DNA of 64,000 nucleotides from an uncultured Desulfobacter sp. (GTDB lineage: Bacteria; Desulfobacterota; Desulfobacteria; Desulfobacterales; Desulfobacteraceae): assembly GCF_963665355.1 (NCBI RefSeq), contig NZ_OY762229.1, positions 496,001 through 560,000 of the forward strand. Reading direction: 5' to 3'. The notes below the pieces were generated by a model. The model was given only the letters and a program-made list of their open reading frames with translations. It did not search any database and had not been told where the DNA came from. Each line of letters opens with the position of its first letter. Within the stretch, counting starts at the first letter, position 1. Below are positions 1-8,705 of this stretch, piece after piece. A program made the translations under genes and the position numbers.

Positions 1-1
1 G

Positions 2-589
2 CTCTCCGATTCATCGGGCTACATTTATGACGAGGAAGGCATTGACGAAAACCGCCTGCAGTGGATCATGTACCTTAAAAATGTAAAACGTGCCCGTATC
101 AAAGAGTATGTGGAAAAATATCCCAAGGCCCGGTACACGCCCGTTGACGGTAGCCTGGATCACAATCCCCTGTGGGATCATAAAGCTGATTGCGCGTTTC
201 CTTCCGCCACCCAGAACGAGATCAATGCCAAGGATGCCCAGAACCTGGTCAACAACGGTGTGTTCCTTGTGTGCGAAGGCGCAAATATGCCGTCAACCCC
301 GGAAGCCATTAATATTTTCCTGGATCACAAGCTGCTCTATACCCCGGGCAAGGCATCCAATGCCGGGGGCGTGGCTGTATCCGGCCTGGAGATGTCCCAG
401 AACTCCATGCGCATTAAATGGTCCAGGGATGAGGTCGAAGCCAAGCTCAAAGGCATCATGCAAAGCATTCACCACGCCTGCCTGGATGCGGCCGAAGAGT
501 ACGGGACGCCCGGCAACTACGTGAACGGCGCCAACATTGCTGGGTTTGTCAAGGTGGCCGACGCCATGATGGATCACGGCATTGTCTGA
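2..589 (+). CDS. gdhA: NADP-type glutamate dehydrogenase, C-terminal part (partial at window edge)
   Basis: The reading frame is open from base 2 and ends at a stop at 587-589, giving the last 195 residues of a protein that is normally about 450 residues. The segment reads like the C-terminal half of the hexameric NADP-dependent enzyme (EC 1.4.1.4), which interconverts 2-oxoglutarate plus ammonia and glutamate in the cytoplasm. Recognisable family blocks are VFLVCEGANMPST, GKASNAGGVAVSGLEMSQN and NYVNGANIAGFVKVADAM, which match the E. coli GdhA ending closely. The start, the catalytic lysines and the promoter are outside the window. No frame damage is seen. Confidence 0.95.
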   Translation, partial: LSDSSGYIYDEEGIDENRLQWIMYLKNVKRARIKEYVEKYPKARYTPVDGSLDHNPLWDHKADCAFPSATQNEINAKDAQNLVNNGVFLVCEGANMPSTPEAINIFLDHKLLYTPGKASNAGGVAVSGLEMSQNSMRIKWSRDEVEAKLKGIMQSIHHACLDAAEEYGTPGNYVNGANIAGFVKVADAMMDHGIV

Positions 590-598
590 TTGCGACTC

Positions 599-689
599 AA
601 AGGTCAGGCTGGTACAAAGTGAAATCAATATTGCCGGAAACAGGATATTTGAATACCTTTTATTGATTCATTGGTATAGCCTGACCTTT
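599..689. terminator. Long hairpin downstream of gdhA, possible terminator
   Basis: A perfect 12-base inverted repeat (AAAGGTCAGGCT at 599-610 and its complement at 678-689) encloses a second imperfect pairing (GAAATCAATA near 620-629 with TATTGATTC near 661-669). On the plus strand the outer stem is followed directly by TTTTGTTTT, which fits a terminator for gdhA. The loop is much longer than in a normal intrinsic terminator, so a small palindromic repeat element is an alternative. Confidence 0.5.
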
Positions 690-735
690 TGTTTTAAATC
701 AATAAACGTTGAGCCTGACGTTATTTTCTATCTTT

Positions 736-1380
736 TCAGGCAAAACGCTCCCATTCAAACCGGGTGATGTTGCGCTCGTTCCGGTCAAATTCCACGCCGA
801 CCAGGTAAATTTCGGCCACGTTTCCACGATATTTGTCTGCATAGCCCTTTTGCCGGATCTGTTCAAGGGCTGTTCCGGTGGTTTTGTCAATGTCCACAAC
901 TTTGAATTCAAAAATATAGACTTTTGTGTCCATTCGAACCGTCATATCAATACGGCCGTGACTGGTTGTGTCTTCTGGGGTTACATCAAGGCCGATGGCT
1001 GAAAAATAGCAGTAAAAAATAGAAGCATAGTATCCATCGTATTCGGCAAGCCTGTTTTTCCTGTACCAGTCATGGGGGATAGCGGAAAAAAGCGCATGAA
1101 AGACCTGCCTGATATTGTTTATGTCTGTCGTTGCAACACACTGATACAAATCAATTTTATACCGTTCATAGACAGGCCGCCTGGACAGCAGATAGGCTGA
1201 AACCGTATCGGTAAAACTTTTTTTGACTTCCAGGTTTGGAAAATCCAGGCGGTATACCGTCATATTCCCGAGTTACTCTTTTTTCTTTATGGTCAGGTAT
1301 CCGGTTTGAAACATGATGGTTTCAACCTCTATGGTCTCTATGTCAAAACTTCCGAGAAGCGTGTCTGTTGCAACCGCATC
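736..1380 (-). pseudogene. Remnant of AAA-ATPase-like / PD-(D/E)XK nuclease family protein
   Basis: The minus frame from 1380 down to 1276 reads LLGSFDIETIEVETIMFQTGYLTIKKKE (in two pieces, LLGSFDIETIEV and ETIMFQTGYLTIKKKE) and stops at a TAA (1275-1273). It then continues in the same frame as LGNMTVYRLDFPNLEVKKSF to 736. This matches the junction and C-terminal nuclease domain (DUF1703/PDDEXK_9) of the large AAA-ATPase_like family. The VYIFEFKV stretch with upstream IDMTV is the nuclease D...ExK region. The N-terminal ATPase (about 300 residues) is missing; homology ends at the inverted-repeat element at 1381. Whether the 175-residue part from ATG 1263 is still made is unknown. Such genes are often multicopy in Desulfobacterota and Bacteroidetes. 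Confidence 0.75.
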
Positions 1381-1515
1381 TTGGGCTTGATCATAACTTC
1401 GGCCACCTTGTCCCCATATTTTCAGAACATAAAAGATAATGCTGGAATTACAATCGGTTGATAGTGCCATGAATCGAATTTTTTCATGAGTGGCCGATCT
1501 TATGATCAAGCCCAA
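1381..1515. mobile_element. 135-bp element with 26-bp terminal inverted repeats, MITE-like
   Basis: Bases 1381-1406 and 1490-1515 are inverted copies of each other with two mismatches; the outer end reads TTGGGCTTGATCATAA. The 83 bases between them code for nothing recognisable. The left end lies exactly where homology to the AAA-ATPase-like gene breaks off. I see no clear target-site duplication and no transposase. From 1516 to 1713 no gene or continuation of the broken gene is apparent. Confidence 0.5.
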
Positions 1516-1713
1516 TTAAATGATTCCCACGATATGATTAAAAAGCGTATAGCGCCACGGCCATACGCCTGGACTGCAACTGGTCTTGAAGAGGAAATGA
1601 TGAAGACATATTCATCAGCAAGATCAGCACAAATAATTATAATTAAAGGGGCATCCTCGGGTATAGTAGGGGATTGCATGGCGTTTAATTTTACTCTAAC
1701 CTCACTTCTGCGT

Positions 1714-2448
1714 TTATCCTATCTTTTTTGCAAAAAGGGAACGGATTTTGACGCTATGAGACCGTTCTTCCTGATATAAGATAGTAAAAGCCTGTTTCAC
1801 TGGCTCCAACTTGCTTTTCCCCGACATTAACCGATAAAAATCAGCCATTACCAACTGGCGATCGTAAAGATCTTGAAAAAGAAGGAAATCTTTGTCACGA
1901 TAGACATACTCCTCAACCATAGGCGCAAAACGTGTTTTTTCCTCCTCTGTGAGAATCTCGTCTGTATCATTTATTCGGGAAAGACTTTTTAGGTGGTCTT
2001 TATCTTCAAGGATTATATCGTCTATAACCGACAGGCAGCCTGGCTCCCTAATTAAGCGGCGTGCAGACTGAAGCATATTAAGTTCCTGTTGTTCAAATGC
2101 TTTGGCGGCTCTTATTGCGGATTCTTCCAGAAAATTTGCTGATGCAGCCAGTTGTTTTGCCTTAGTCTTTTCCGGAACAAAAGCGTCCTTAATGTACAGT
2201 ATACCGAATACAATAAATAAAATCCCTGCCGTTAATTTTACATACTTGATAGGGAAGTTTCCCCCTATTAAGGACCCGATGGCAATTGCCAGTACAGAAG
2301 AAAATACCAGGGCCAGTGAAGCACCCAAAAGCACGGACAGCGGTTTATTACATCCTGCCGATGCTGCCAGTGCGGTAAGCTGTGTTTTATCGCCAAGTTC
2401 TGCCAAAAATATTAAAACAAAGGTTGATATAATAAGCTTTAAATCCAC
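1714..2448 (-). CDS. Gdt1/UPF0016-type cation transporter half fused to a ferritin-like domain
   Basis: The N-terminal ~95 residues hold three hydrophobic helices with the signature AELGDKTQ, the hallmark of the UPF0016/Gdt1/TMEM165/MneA family (Mn2+ or Ca2+ export). Canonical members have two such units; here only one is present. The remaining ~150 residues are soluble and helical, with Glu/His-rich stretches (EESAIRAAKAFEQQE, EERSHSVKIR) that resemble rubrerythrin-like diiron domains; this second assignment is inference. GTG at 2448 is preferred because AAGGAG lies just upstream, and it gives 244 residues. The gene follows the two ABC genes on the same strand after about 50 bases, so it is probably in the same metal-uptake operon. 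Confidence 0.75.
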   Translation of the reverse strand: MDLKLIISTFVLIFLAELGDKTQLTALAASAGCNKPLSVLLGASLALVFSSVLAIAIGSLIGGNFPIKYVKLTAGILFIVFGILYIKDAFVPEKTKAKQLAASANFLEESAIRAAKAFEQQELNMLQSARRLIREPGCLSVIDDIILEDKDHLKSLSRINDTDEILTEEEKTRFAPMVEEYVYRDKDFLLFQDLYDRQLVMADFYRLMSGKSKLEPVKQAFTILYQEERSHSVKIRSLFAKKIG

Positions 2449-2499
2449 TCTTTTCTCCTTTTGGTTTTGACTTGCCCACATTGGATTATATTAACATCA

Positions 2500-4269
2500 T
2501 CAGCCAATATTCCATTTTTTGCCGTTCAGTTGTGCCTGCCACAACGCATAATATTTACCATGCTTTTCCAGCAAAGATGTGTGCGTTCCGGTTTCAATCA
2601 ACTGCCCGTTATCAATCACAAGGATCTGGTCCGCCCCTGCAATTGTTGACAGACGATGGGCAATAACAATAACTGTTTTGTCCCGGACCAGGGTATCAAT
2701 GGCCTTTTGCACGGCAAGTTCGCTTTCCGTGTCAAGGGCGGCCGTTGGCTCATCTAAAATGATAATGGGGGCGTCTTTGAGTATGGCCCGGGCAATGCTG
2801 ATGCGCTGGCGTTCGCCGCCTGAAAGACTGCCGCCGATATCTCCCACCCGGGTATGGTAGCCGTCGGGCAGACGTTTTATGAATTCGTGGCAACAAGCGG
2901 CTGTTGCGGCCTGGATGACCTGTCCATCTGTTGCCCCGGATTTTGCCATGCGGATATTTTCGATAATGGTTTCATCAAAGAGATAAACATCCTGGAAAAC
3001 AACGGCAAAATAGCTCTCAACCTCTTTTTGACTTATCTGCCGGATATCGGTTCCACCGATCATGATCGAACCTGCCTGGGGGTCTGCATAGCGCATCATC
3101 AGCCGGGTAATTGTGGTTTTACCTGATCCTGACGGCCCCACAACAGCAGTCATGGCCTGTCCGGGGATGGTGATGGTACATTTTTTAAGGGCCTTTTCCT
3201 TTTGACCATGGTAGGTGAATTCAACATTATTAAAAACAATGTCAAAACGTTGGGCTTTTTTTGGGGGACTTACCGTTTTCAGCGGTGGTGTTTCCATAAC
3301 GGCTTTGACCCGCGCAAAGCCTGCGTTCATGATATCCAGCGCCGAACTAATAGCCAGAAACAATGACAGCGGCTCCATCAGCCGTGAAACAATGATAAGC
3401 AGTGCGGCGATGGCAGGGATACTCATTGTTCCGTTGCCCACCCAGAAACTTCCTGATATTGCGATGACAACCAGTGCAAATAAAATCAGCATGTCGGCCA
3501 TGACCATACTGACAATGGAATCTAATATTGACGCGCGTTGAAGGTCCCTGACATGGATAATGCCGTTGTAAAGGCGTCCGGCGTTTTTCCCGGTCTGGTT
3601 GGTGGTGCGCAGAACGGCAAGCCCCTGGATGTATTCTATGATGTCCGACTCCAGTGCGCTGTTGGCTTGTGCATTTTGTGTTTTTTCATGAATGCTGCTC
3701 TTTCGTTTCCTGCGATACAGGGGAATGACAAGGGGCATGATAACAACCAGAAGCACCGCCATGCGCCAGTCAATGAAGAGCATGCCGATAACAACGACCA
3801 TTGGCGTGAGAACAATTTCGATAAACATGCCTGAAACCATCCCAAGCATCATCACGCTTTCATCAACATTGCTTGACAAACCAGCGTTAAGTTCCCCGGT
3901 TTTATAATTTCCCAGTACCTCAAGGGGCATGGTGCGAAGTTTTTTCCCAAGTTTTGCGCGCATATTGTGGGTGATATCGGCTACGGCGTCCCCATAATCA
4001 AAATCATGGGCAAACCAGCGCGCAAACCCGTTGATCAGAACAAATACAGCCATTGCCCCCAACCAGATCCAGGCACGCCCGGCATCAACCGGGGTACGGA
4101 AAAGCGATGCCATGACACCGTAAATGCTCAGGTAGGTCAAGCCCTGCATCGTATACGCCAAGGCGTAAAAAAGCAGACTGCGATTGAAATTTTTTGCATG
4201 GTTGCCGGCAATTATTTTGCCGGTTTTGTAGGTTTCCTTAAACGTTGCATAATTGTTTACGCTACTCAT
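2500..4269 (-). CDS. ABC transporter, fused permease/ATPase, YbtQ/IrtB-like
   Basis: This is a 589-residue half-transporter with a six-helix exporter-type membrane domain (about residues 30-320) and a nucleotide-binding domain. Visible motifs are Walker A GPSGSGKTT (378-386), Q-loop FQD, signature LSGGERQ (482-488), Walker B IIILDEP and the H-loop IAHRLST. Its partner gene overlaps it by 8 bases, so the two likely form a heterodimer. Heterodimers of this fold (YbtP-YbtQ, IrtA-IrtB) import ferric siderophores across the inner membrane despite the exporter architecture. The neighbouring AraC gene, TonB receptors and MFS gene support that role; the substrate is not known. A multidrug exporter is the main alternative. 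Confidence 0.85.
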   Translation of the reverse strand: MSSVNNYATFKETYKTGKIIAGNHAKNFNRSLLFYALAYTMQGLTYLSIYGVMASLFRTPVDAGRAWIWLGAMAVFVLINGFARWFAHDFDYGDAVADITHNMRAKLGKKLRTMPLEVLGNYKTGELNAGLSSNVDESVMMLGMVSGMFIEIVLTPMVVVIGMLFIDWRMAVLLVVIMPLVIPLYRRKRKSSIHEKTQNAQANSALESDIIEYIQGLAVLRTTNQTGKNAGRLYNGIIHVRDLQRASILDSIVSMVMADMLILFALVVIAISGSFWVGNGTMSIPAIAALLIIVSRLMEPLSLFLAISSALDIMNAGFARVKAVMETPPLKTVSPPKKAQRFDIVFNNVEFTYHGQKEKALKKCTITIPGQAMTAVVGPSGSGKTTITRLMMRYADPQAGSIMIGGTDIRQISQKEVESYFAVVFQDVYLFDETIIENIRMAKSGATDGQVIQAATAACCHEFIKRLPDGYHTRVGDIGGSLSGGERQRISIARAILKDAPIIILDEPTAALDTESELAVQKAIDTLVRDKTVIVIAHRLSTIAGADQILVIDNGQLIETGTHTSLLEKHGKYYALWQAQLNGKKWNIG

Positions 4270-6058
4270 TTACGGCTCCTTTTGCGTGAAGGTTCCAAAG
4301 TTGTGCGGCTTCATAATTTGCCCACAGCCTTGCATACAGACCGTTATTTGATAAAAGCGCGCCATGGGTCCCCTGTTCGACAATACGGCCCTTATCAAAT
4401 ACCAGTATCTGGTCCACATGGGTTATGGTTGACAGGCGATGCGCAATGGTAATAACGGTTTTATTTTTTGTCAGGCAGGCTATTGCCTTGATAATCTCTT
4501 CTTCGCTTTCAGGATCAGCAAATGCGGTTGCTTCATCCAGAACAACAACCGGTGCATCCCGCAGGATGGCCCGTGCGATGGTGATTCGCTGCCGCTGGCC
4601 CCCGGACAGGCGCGTGCCTCTGTCCCCGGCCAGGGTGTCATATCCGTTGGGAAGGCTTGCGATAAAGTCGTGGATCTGTGCTGCTTGCGAAGCCGCAATC
4701 ACCATTTCATCCGTGGCGTCGGGTTTTGCCATTCTGATATTGTTGCCCAGGGTGTCATGAAAAAGATAGGTGTCCTGGAATACAAAGGTGACGGTGTTCA
4801 TCAGATCTTCATTGTCCATTTGACGAATGTCGATGCCGCCGATGGTAATCCTGCCGCCCGTTACATCCCAAAACCGCGGCAAAAGCTTTGCCACCGTGCT
4901 TTTTCCTGCACCGCTTGGCCCCACCAGTGCCGTTGTTGTTCCGGGTTCAACAACAAAATTTACATCAGTTAATGCATTTTCTTTACGCGTTTCATACCTG
5001 AAATCAACGTTGTCAAAACAGATGGTCATGTTTTCAGGCGTAAAGGGTTTTTCAGCAACCGGCATGGCCGGTATCGATAATAAGGCCTCTATACGATTGG
5101 CGGCTGCTTTGGATTTGCGTAAAAAATTGTTCAGCCACATCAGCTGCATAAACGCATCGACCATCCCTGTGGACAGAAAAAGAACGGCAATCAGCGAGGG
5201 AAGGGACAAGGTCCCCGCGTTGACAAAATAAATGCCCCCGGCTAAAACAGCCAGTATCGTGGGCAGGGGTGCCAGCAGCACCAGGGCGGTTCGTGCCGGG
5301 GTTCCGCTGATTTTAATCCATTCGATGTATACCTGCCGGTACCGGTCCAGGGCTTTAAGGTACCGCTTGAAAGAACTTGTCCCGTCATCAAAAGTGCGCA
5401 CCACGGGCATGGCCTGGATGAATTCGATCACAGCGGCATTGATCCGGCCCTGACTGTTCTCATACTTTTCCTGCATGGTTTTCATATCGCGCATGGCAAT
5501 ACACATGACAAACATCCCCATGAGCATCACGCCCAGTGCAATACAGGCCAGGCGCCAGTCAATAACAAACAAAAGCACCAGGGTTACCAGCGGGGCCGTA
5601 TATCCCCGGCCAAAGGTCGGGGTGCTGTCCGCAACAAAGACGTGCAGGTTCTTGACATCTTCGAGCATCACCTTTTTGAGTGCACCTGTTCCTGTGGTGA
5701 TAATAAAGCCTAAGGGCAATTGGGCCAGGTGCTTTGAAAGGCGGGTCCGAAGGTCTTCTTCCAGATAAAAAGCCCCCAGATGAGAAACCCCGAAACCGGC
5801 CATGGTCAGACAGAACGCCAGAACGCCAAAAACACCCACACCGGCCAGCGCTGTGGTGATCGTCCATGATATGCCGTAAAAAAGCAGACCCTGTGTGCCT
5901 TTGATCAGTACTGCCACTGTCAGTGAAAGCATCAAAAGGGTCACAATGGTGGCCATTGATCCAAGCGCGGCAAGTCCCATCGCGCTGTAGATATATTTGT
6001 TGACCGGCCTTATGATTCTCCATAAGACCGCGTATCCTTCAGATGTTGTGTCAGACAT
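4262..6058 (-). CDS. ABC transporter, fused permease/ATPase, YbtP/IrtA-like partner
   Basis: This is a 598-residue half-transporter with exporter-type membrane helices at about 20-320 and an ATPase domain with Walker [10 protein letters not shown] (380-388), signature LSGGQRQ (484-490), Walker [11 protein letters not shown] and H-loop IAHRLST. The acidic residue after Walker B is kept in both partners, so both ATP sites could work. It is the second gene of the minus-strand operon, starting 11 bases after the MATE gene stop and overlapping the next ABC gene by 8 bases. This tight coupling suggests equal production of the two halves. Role by analogy: inner-membrane import of an iron-chelator complex. 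Confidence 0.85.
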   Translation of the reverse strand: MSDTTSEGYAVLWRIIRPVNKYIYSAMGLAALGSMATIVTLLMLSLTVAVLIKGTQGLLFYGISWTITTALAGVGVFGVLAFCLTMAGFGVSHLGAFYLEEDLRTRLSKHLAQLPLGFIITTGTGALKKVMLEDVKNLHVFVADSTPTFGRGYTAPLVTLVLLFVIDWRLACIALGVMLMGMFVMCIAMRDMKTMQEKYENSQGRINAAVIEFIQAMPVVRTFDDGTSSFKRYLKALDRYRQVYIEWIKISGTPARTALVLLAPLPTILAVLAGGIYFVNAGTLSLPSLIAVLFLSTGMVDAFMQLMWLNNFLRKSKAAANRIEALLSIPAMPVAEKPFTPENMTICFDNVDFRYETRKENALTDVNFVVEPGTTTALVGPSGAGKSTVAKLLPRFWDVTGGRITIGGIDIRQMDNEDLMNTVTFVFQDTYLFHDTLGNNIRMAKPDATDEMVIAASQAAQIHDFIASLPNGYDTLAGDRGTRLSGGQRQRITIARAILRDAPVVVLDEATAFADPESEEEIIKAIACLTKNKTVITIAHRLSTITHVDQILVFDKGRIVEQGTHGALLSNNGLYARLWANYEAAQLWNLHAKGAVNE

Positions 6059-6069
6059 TATTTACTCCT

Positions 6070-7446
6070 TTATATGCATGCATTACTCTCAAGATCAGCC
6101 GGTGATTCTGATTTGGACAATTTACGAAATTCCCGCAGGATCATGACCAGCCCTATCAACGCGGTCAGAAAATCGGTAACAGGCATGGAAAGCCACACTC
6201 CTTTTACCTGCATCAGATAATAGAAGAGCATGATCAAGGGAACAAATAAAACCACCTGCCGTGCAATGGCCAGTTTTCCGGCCGGTTTGGGCCGCTCAAC
6301 AGCGATGAAAAAAAGCATGGTCGTGGGAATGGCACCCATGACAAACAAGGACAGGTTCAAAATCCTGAAATAGGGAACGCCCATACGGGCAAGGGCGGGG
6401 TCGGAAATAAACCAGCTGAGGATCAGGTGGGGACAGGCCATAAACAGTATCCAGAATCCCAGGGTAATGGTAACGCTCACCGCTGTAAAATATTTCCACG
6501 CGTATAAAACCCTGCCATAATTGCCGGCCCCGAAATTCATGCCCACCACAGGCTGCATGCCATAGGCAATTCCGAAAATGATAAAAAAAACCAGCGTATA
6601 ACACCGCAGTCCCGAAGTCATCAGGGCAAGGTGATCCGCGCCTCCGGCATGGGCCAGGAGCTTGTACAACACCCCCATCTGGATGACGGTCATGATCTGC
6701 ATGAGCATGGCAGGGGTCCCGGCTCTCATCACCCGGGCCGTCAACCTGGTAGATATCCTGATTTTTGCCGGAACCAGGACAAGGGTGGTGTCACCTCGCC
6801 AATGGAACAAAGCCTGCCACACAAAATAGACGACCTGGGCAACCACTGTTGCCCAGGCAGCGCCTTTGATTCCCCAGCCTGCCCATGCAATGAGAACGGA
6901 ATCCAGGATAATGTTCAAAAGAAATGAACCCGATGCGATTGTCATGGCTGTTTTCATTTTTCCTTCTCCCCGCAGCAGCATGTTCATGGCCGCACCGGTA
7001 GCCATAAAAGGCATGCCCAATACCAATATCCGAAGATAGGCAACTGCCATGGAACGTAATGTCCCGTCACCGCCTAAAAATTCGACAATACCCGGGGCAA
7101 ACAGGTACAGGCACAGGGCAAAGGCGGTGGAAGCCATAAAGGTTATGGGAATAAGATTACCCAGTAAACGTCCTGCGGTCTCGTGGTCTTTTCGCCCCAT
7201 TGCAACGGAGAGCACCGCACCGGACCCACTTCCCATGATCACCAGGATTGCCTGGTTCATGATTACCAGTACATAAAGCAGTCCCACCGCTCCCACAGCT
7301 GCCGGCCCCACAAACTGACCGAGAAAAATGGCATCCACAAAGTTATACAACCCCATGACCACGGTCCCGATGATACCGGGGATGGCCATGCGCAAAAACA
7401 ACTTGCCCATGGGCTGGGTCAGGGCCGCTTCTGTGTTCTGGTTCAC
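6070..7446 (-). CDS. MATE family efflux transporter
   Basis: The product has 458 residues and about 12 hydrophobic helices arranged as two related halves. The opening FLRMAIPGIIGTVVMGLYNF and the block FGAGNYGRVLYAWKYF are typical of MATE (MatE, PF01554) cation-coupled exporters. It is the first gene of the operon that continues into the YbtPQ-like ABC pair and the Gdt1 fusion, with AAGGAG upstream of the start. In this setting it may export the empty chelator or a toxic metal complex, but MATE substrates cannot be read from sequence. The promoter and likely AraC operator lie directly upstream. Confidence 0.88.
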   Translation of the reverse strand: MNQNTEAALTQPMGKLFLRMAIPGIIGTVVMGLYNFVDAIFLGQFVGPAAVGAVGLLYVLVIMNQAILVIMGSGSGAVLSVAMGRKDHETAGRLLGNLIPITFMASTAFALCLYLFAPGIVEFLGGDGTLRSMAVAYLRILVLGMPFMATGAAMNMLLRGEGKMKTAMTIASGSFLLNIILDSVLIAWAGWGIKGAAWATVVAQVVYFVWQALFHWRGDTTLVLVPAKIRISTRLTARVMRAGTPAMLMQIMTVIQMGVLYKLLAHAGGADHLALMTSGLRCYTLVFFIIFGIAYGMQPVVGMNFGAGNYGRVLYAWKYFTAVSVTITLGFWILFMACPHLILSWFISDPALARMGVPYFRILNLSLFVMGAIPTTMLFFIAVERPKPAGKLAIARQVVLFVPLIMLFYYLMQVKGVWLSMPVTDFLTALIGLVMILREFRKLSKSESPADLESNACI

Positions 7447-7472
7447 TGAATATCTCCTTGTTCTTTAATAAA

Positions 7473-7539
7473 ATTATACGAAGCATACTTATAATTGAAT
7501 GCACAATTTTTTCACACCGCCTAAAAACATTTTTACACC
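7473..7539 (-). promoter_or_regulatory. Promoter and AraC-type direct repeats for the MATE-ABC operon
   Basis: On the minus strand a TATAAT hexamer lies at 7478-7473, with a weak -35 region near 7495-7500. Immediately upstream are two related sites, CAATTTTTTCACACC (7504-7518) and AAACATTTTTACACC (7525-7539), which match at 11 of 15 positions with starts exactly 21 bases apart. Two helical turns between direct repeats next to a weak -35 is the usual layout for an AraC-type activator. The divergent AraC gene at 7629 is the obvious candidate. An inverted repeat AATTATA/TATAATT (7472-7496) overlaps the promoter. Confidence 0.5.
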
Positions 7540-7628
7540 TCTTCACTGCAAAAAATCGCCTTGACTAAACAACGCGGAGAAGACTAAGTTATATTTTTTT
7601 GCATAATAAATTATAAAGGTTCTTTTGC

Positions 7629-8639
7629 ATGGAAAAACGTGTTCCTGTCATTGTTTCAGCTCAAAATTATTTTGGGCCCTGCCATAACATGAATGATTTT
7701 TTGAGAAAAAAAGACGGGTATGAAATCTTTTATAACCGGTCCGGGAACCCGGACAATCCAGTTAAAGGCTTCGTATATCTGCTCAAGTGCCGGCCGGGTT
7801 TGATTTTAACCATTGCAAGGCATTATCCATCCACAGCGTTCAGCATTTCTTATGAGGAGGAAACAGATTGTGTTTCCTTTTTTTTTATTCTTGGTGATAA
7901 TTCCCATATCCAATGCAACAGCAGGGAGCAGAAAATCACTTTTTGCTCAAATCAGGGGTATTTGACCTATGCACGAAACTTCAAGAACGGACTGATCCAT
8001 TGCCCGGCAACACCTTTTTGCACCATTGGAATTTCAATGGAGCCATGGTTTATAAAACGTTTTTCCAAAGAGACGGCAGGAAACCTAACCCGGGAGATTG
8101 AAGACGTACTGACGCTCCCGGATAAGGAAGATTTTTTTTGCTGCCCCGTATCCATGGTTCCGTCCATTCATGTTCGGCTTCATGAACTTTTGGGATGTCC
8201 TTATAGTGATGCCCGCAGGCCCCTGTTTTTAGCAGGAAAAGCGCTGGACCTGATGGTTTCCGGTTTTGATCAGTTCAATTCGGATAAGGGACAGGCCGTT
8301 TCATGCTTTGACCCGGCAGCCGACGCCGGGGATTTCGTTCACAAAGCCCGGGACATCATAATTTCCGATATTAAAAATCCGCCGTCCCTAGCAGAGCTTT
8401 CCAGGATGCTGGGGGTGAACAGGACCACGTTAACCAAATGTTTTTCCAAGGTTTATGGTGTCACGGTCTTTAATTTCCTTCGCAGGTACAGGCTGGAGCA
8501 ATCCAGGCGCCTGCTGCAAGCCGGAAACCAAAGTGTGACACAAATTGCCTTTGACGTGGGGTACTCCCACCAGAAAACCTTTTCCAGGGAATTTAAAAAG
8601 TATTTTGGTAATGCGCCAAGCCACTATCTGGGAACATAA
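7629..8639 (+). CDS. AraC family regulator (YbtA/PchR-like)
   Basis: The product has 336 residues. The C-terminal ~100 residues form the two-helix-turn-helix AraC DNA-binding domain (SLAELSRMLGVNRTTLTKCF, then VTQIAFDVGYSHQKTFSREF). The N-terminal ~220 residues have no simple cupin motif, as in PchR/YbtA-type regulators that sense ferric siderophores. It is divergent from the MATE-ABC operon across a 182-base region with 21-bp-spaced direct repeats, so it is likely that operon's activator. It is the first of four AraC genes in the window, each beside a transport gene set. Confidence 0.88.
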   Translation: MEKRVPVIVSAQNYFGPCHNMNDFLRKKDGYEIFYNRSGNPDNPVKGFVYLLKCRPGLILTIARHYPSTAFSISYEEETDCVSFFFILGDNSHIQCNSREQKITFCSNQGYLTYARNFKNGLIHCPATPFCTIGISMEPWFIKRFSKETAGNLTREIEDVLTLPDKEDFFCCPVSMVPSIHVRLHELLGCPYSDARRPLFLAGKALDLMVSGFDQFNSDKGQAVSCFDPAADAGDFVHKARDIIISDIKNPPSLAELSRMLGVNRTTLTKCFSKVYGVTVFNFLRRYRLEQSRRLLQAGNQSVTQIAFDVGYSHQKTFSREFKKYFGNAPSHYLGT

Positions 8640-8705
8640 ATTACAGGACCATCCCGGGGAAAAACAAAAAATTTCGGGTTCACATCTTGATTAATGATCA
8701 TATTT

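Noticed and set aside
1486-1779. Plus-strand frame of 97 codons starting inside the inverted-repeat element
   Set aside because: It has no ribosome site, no family resemblance and overlaps the end of the Gdt1-fusion gene; the first part is the repeat read in the other direction.
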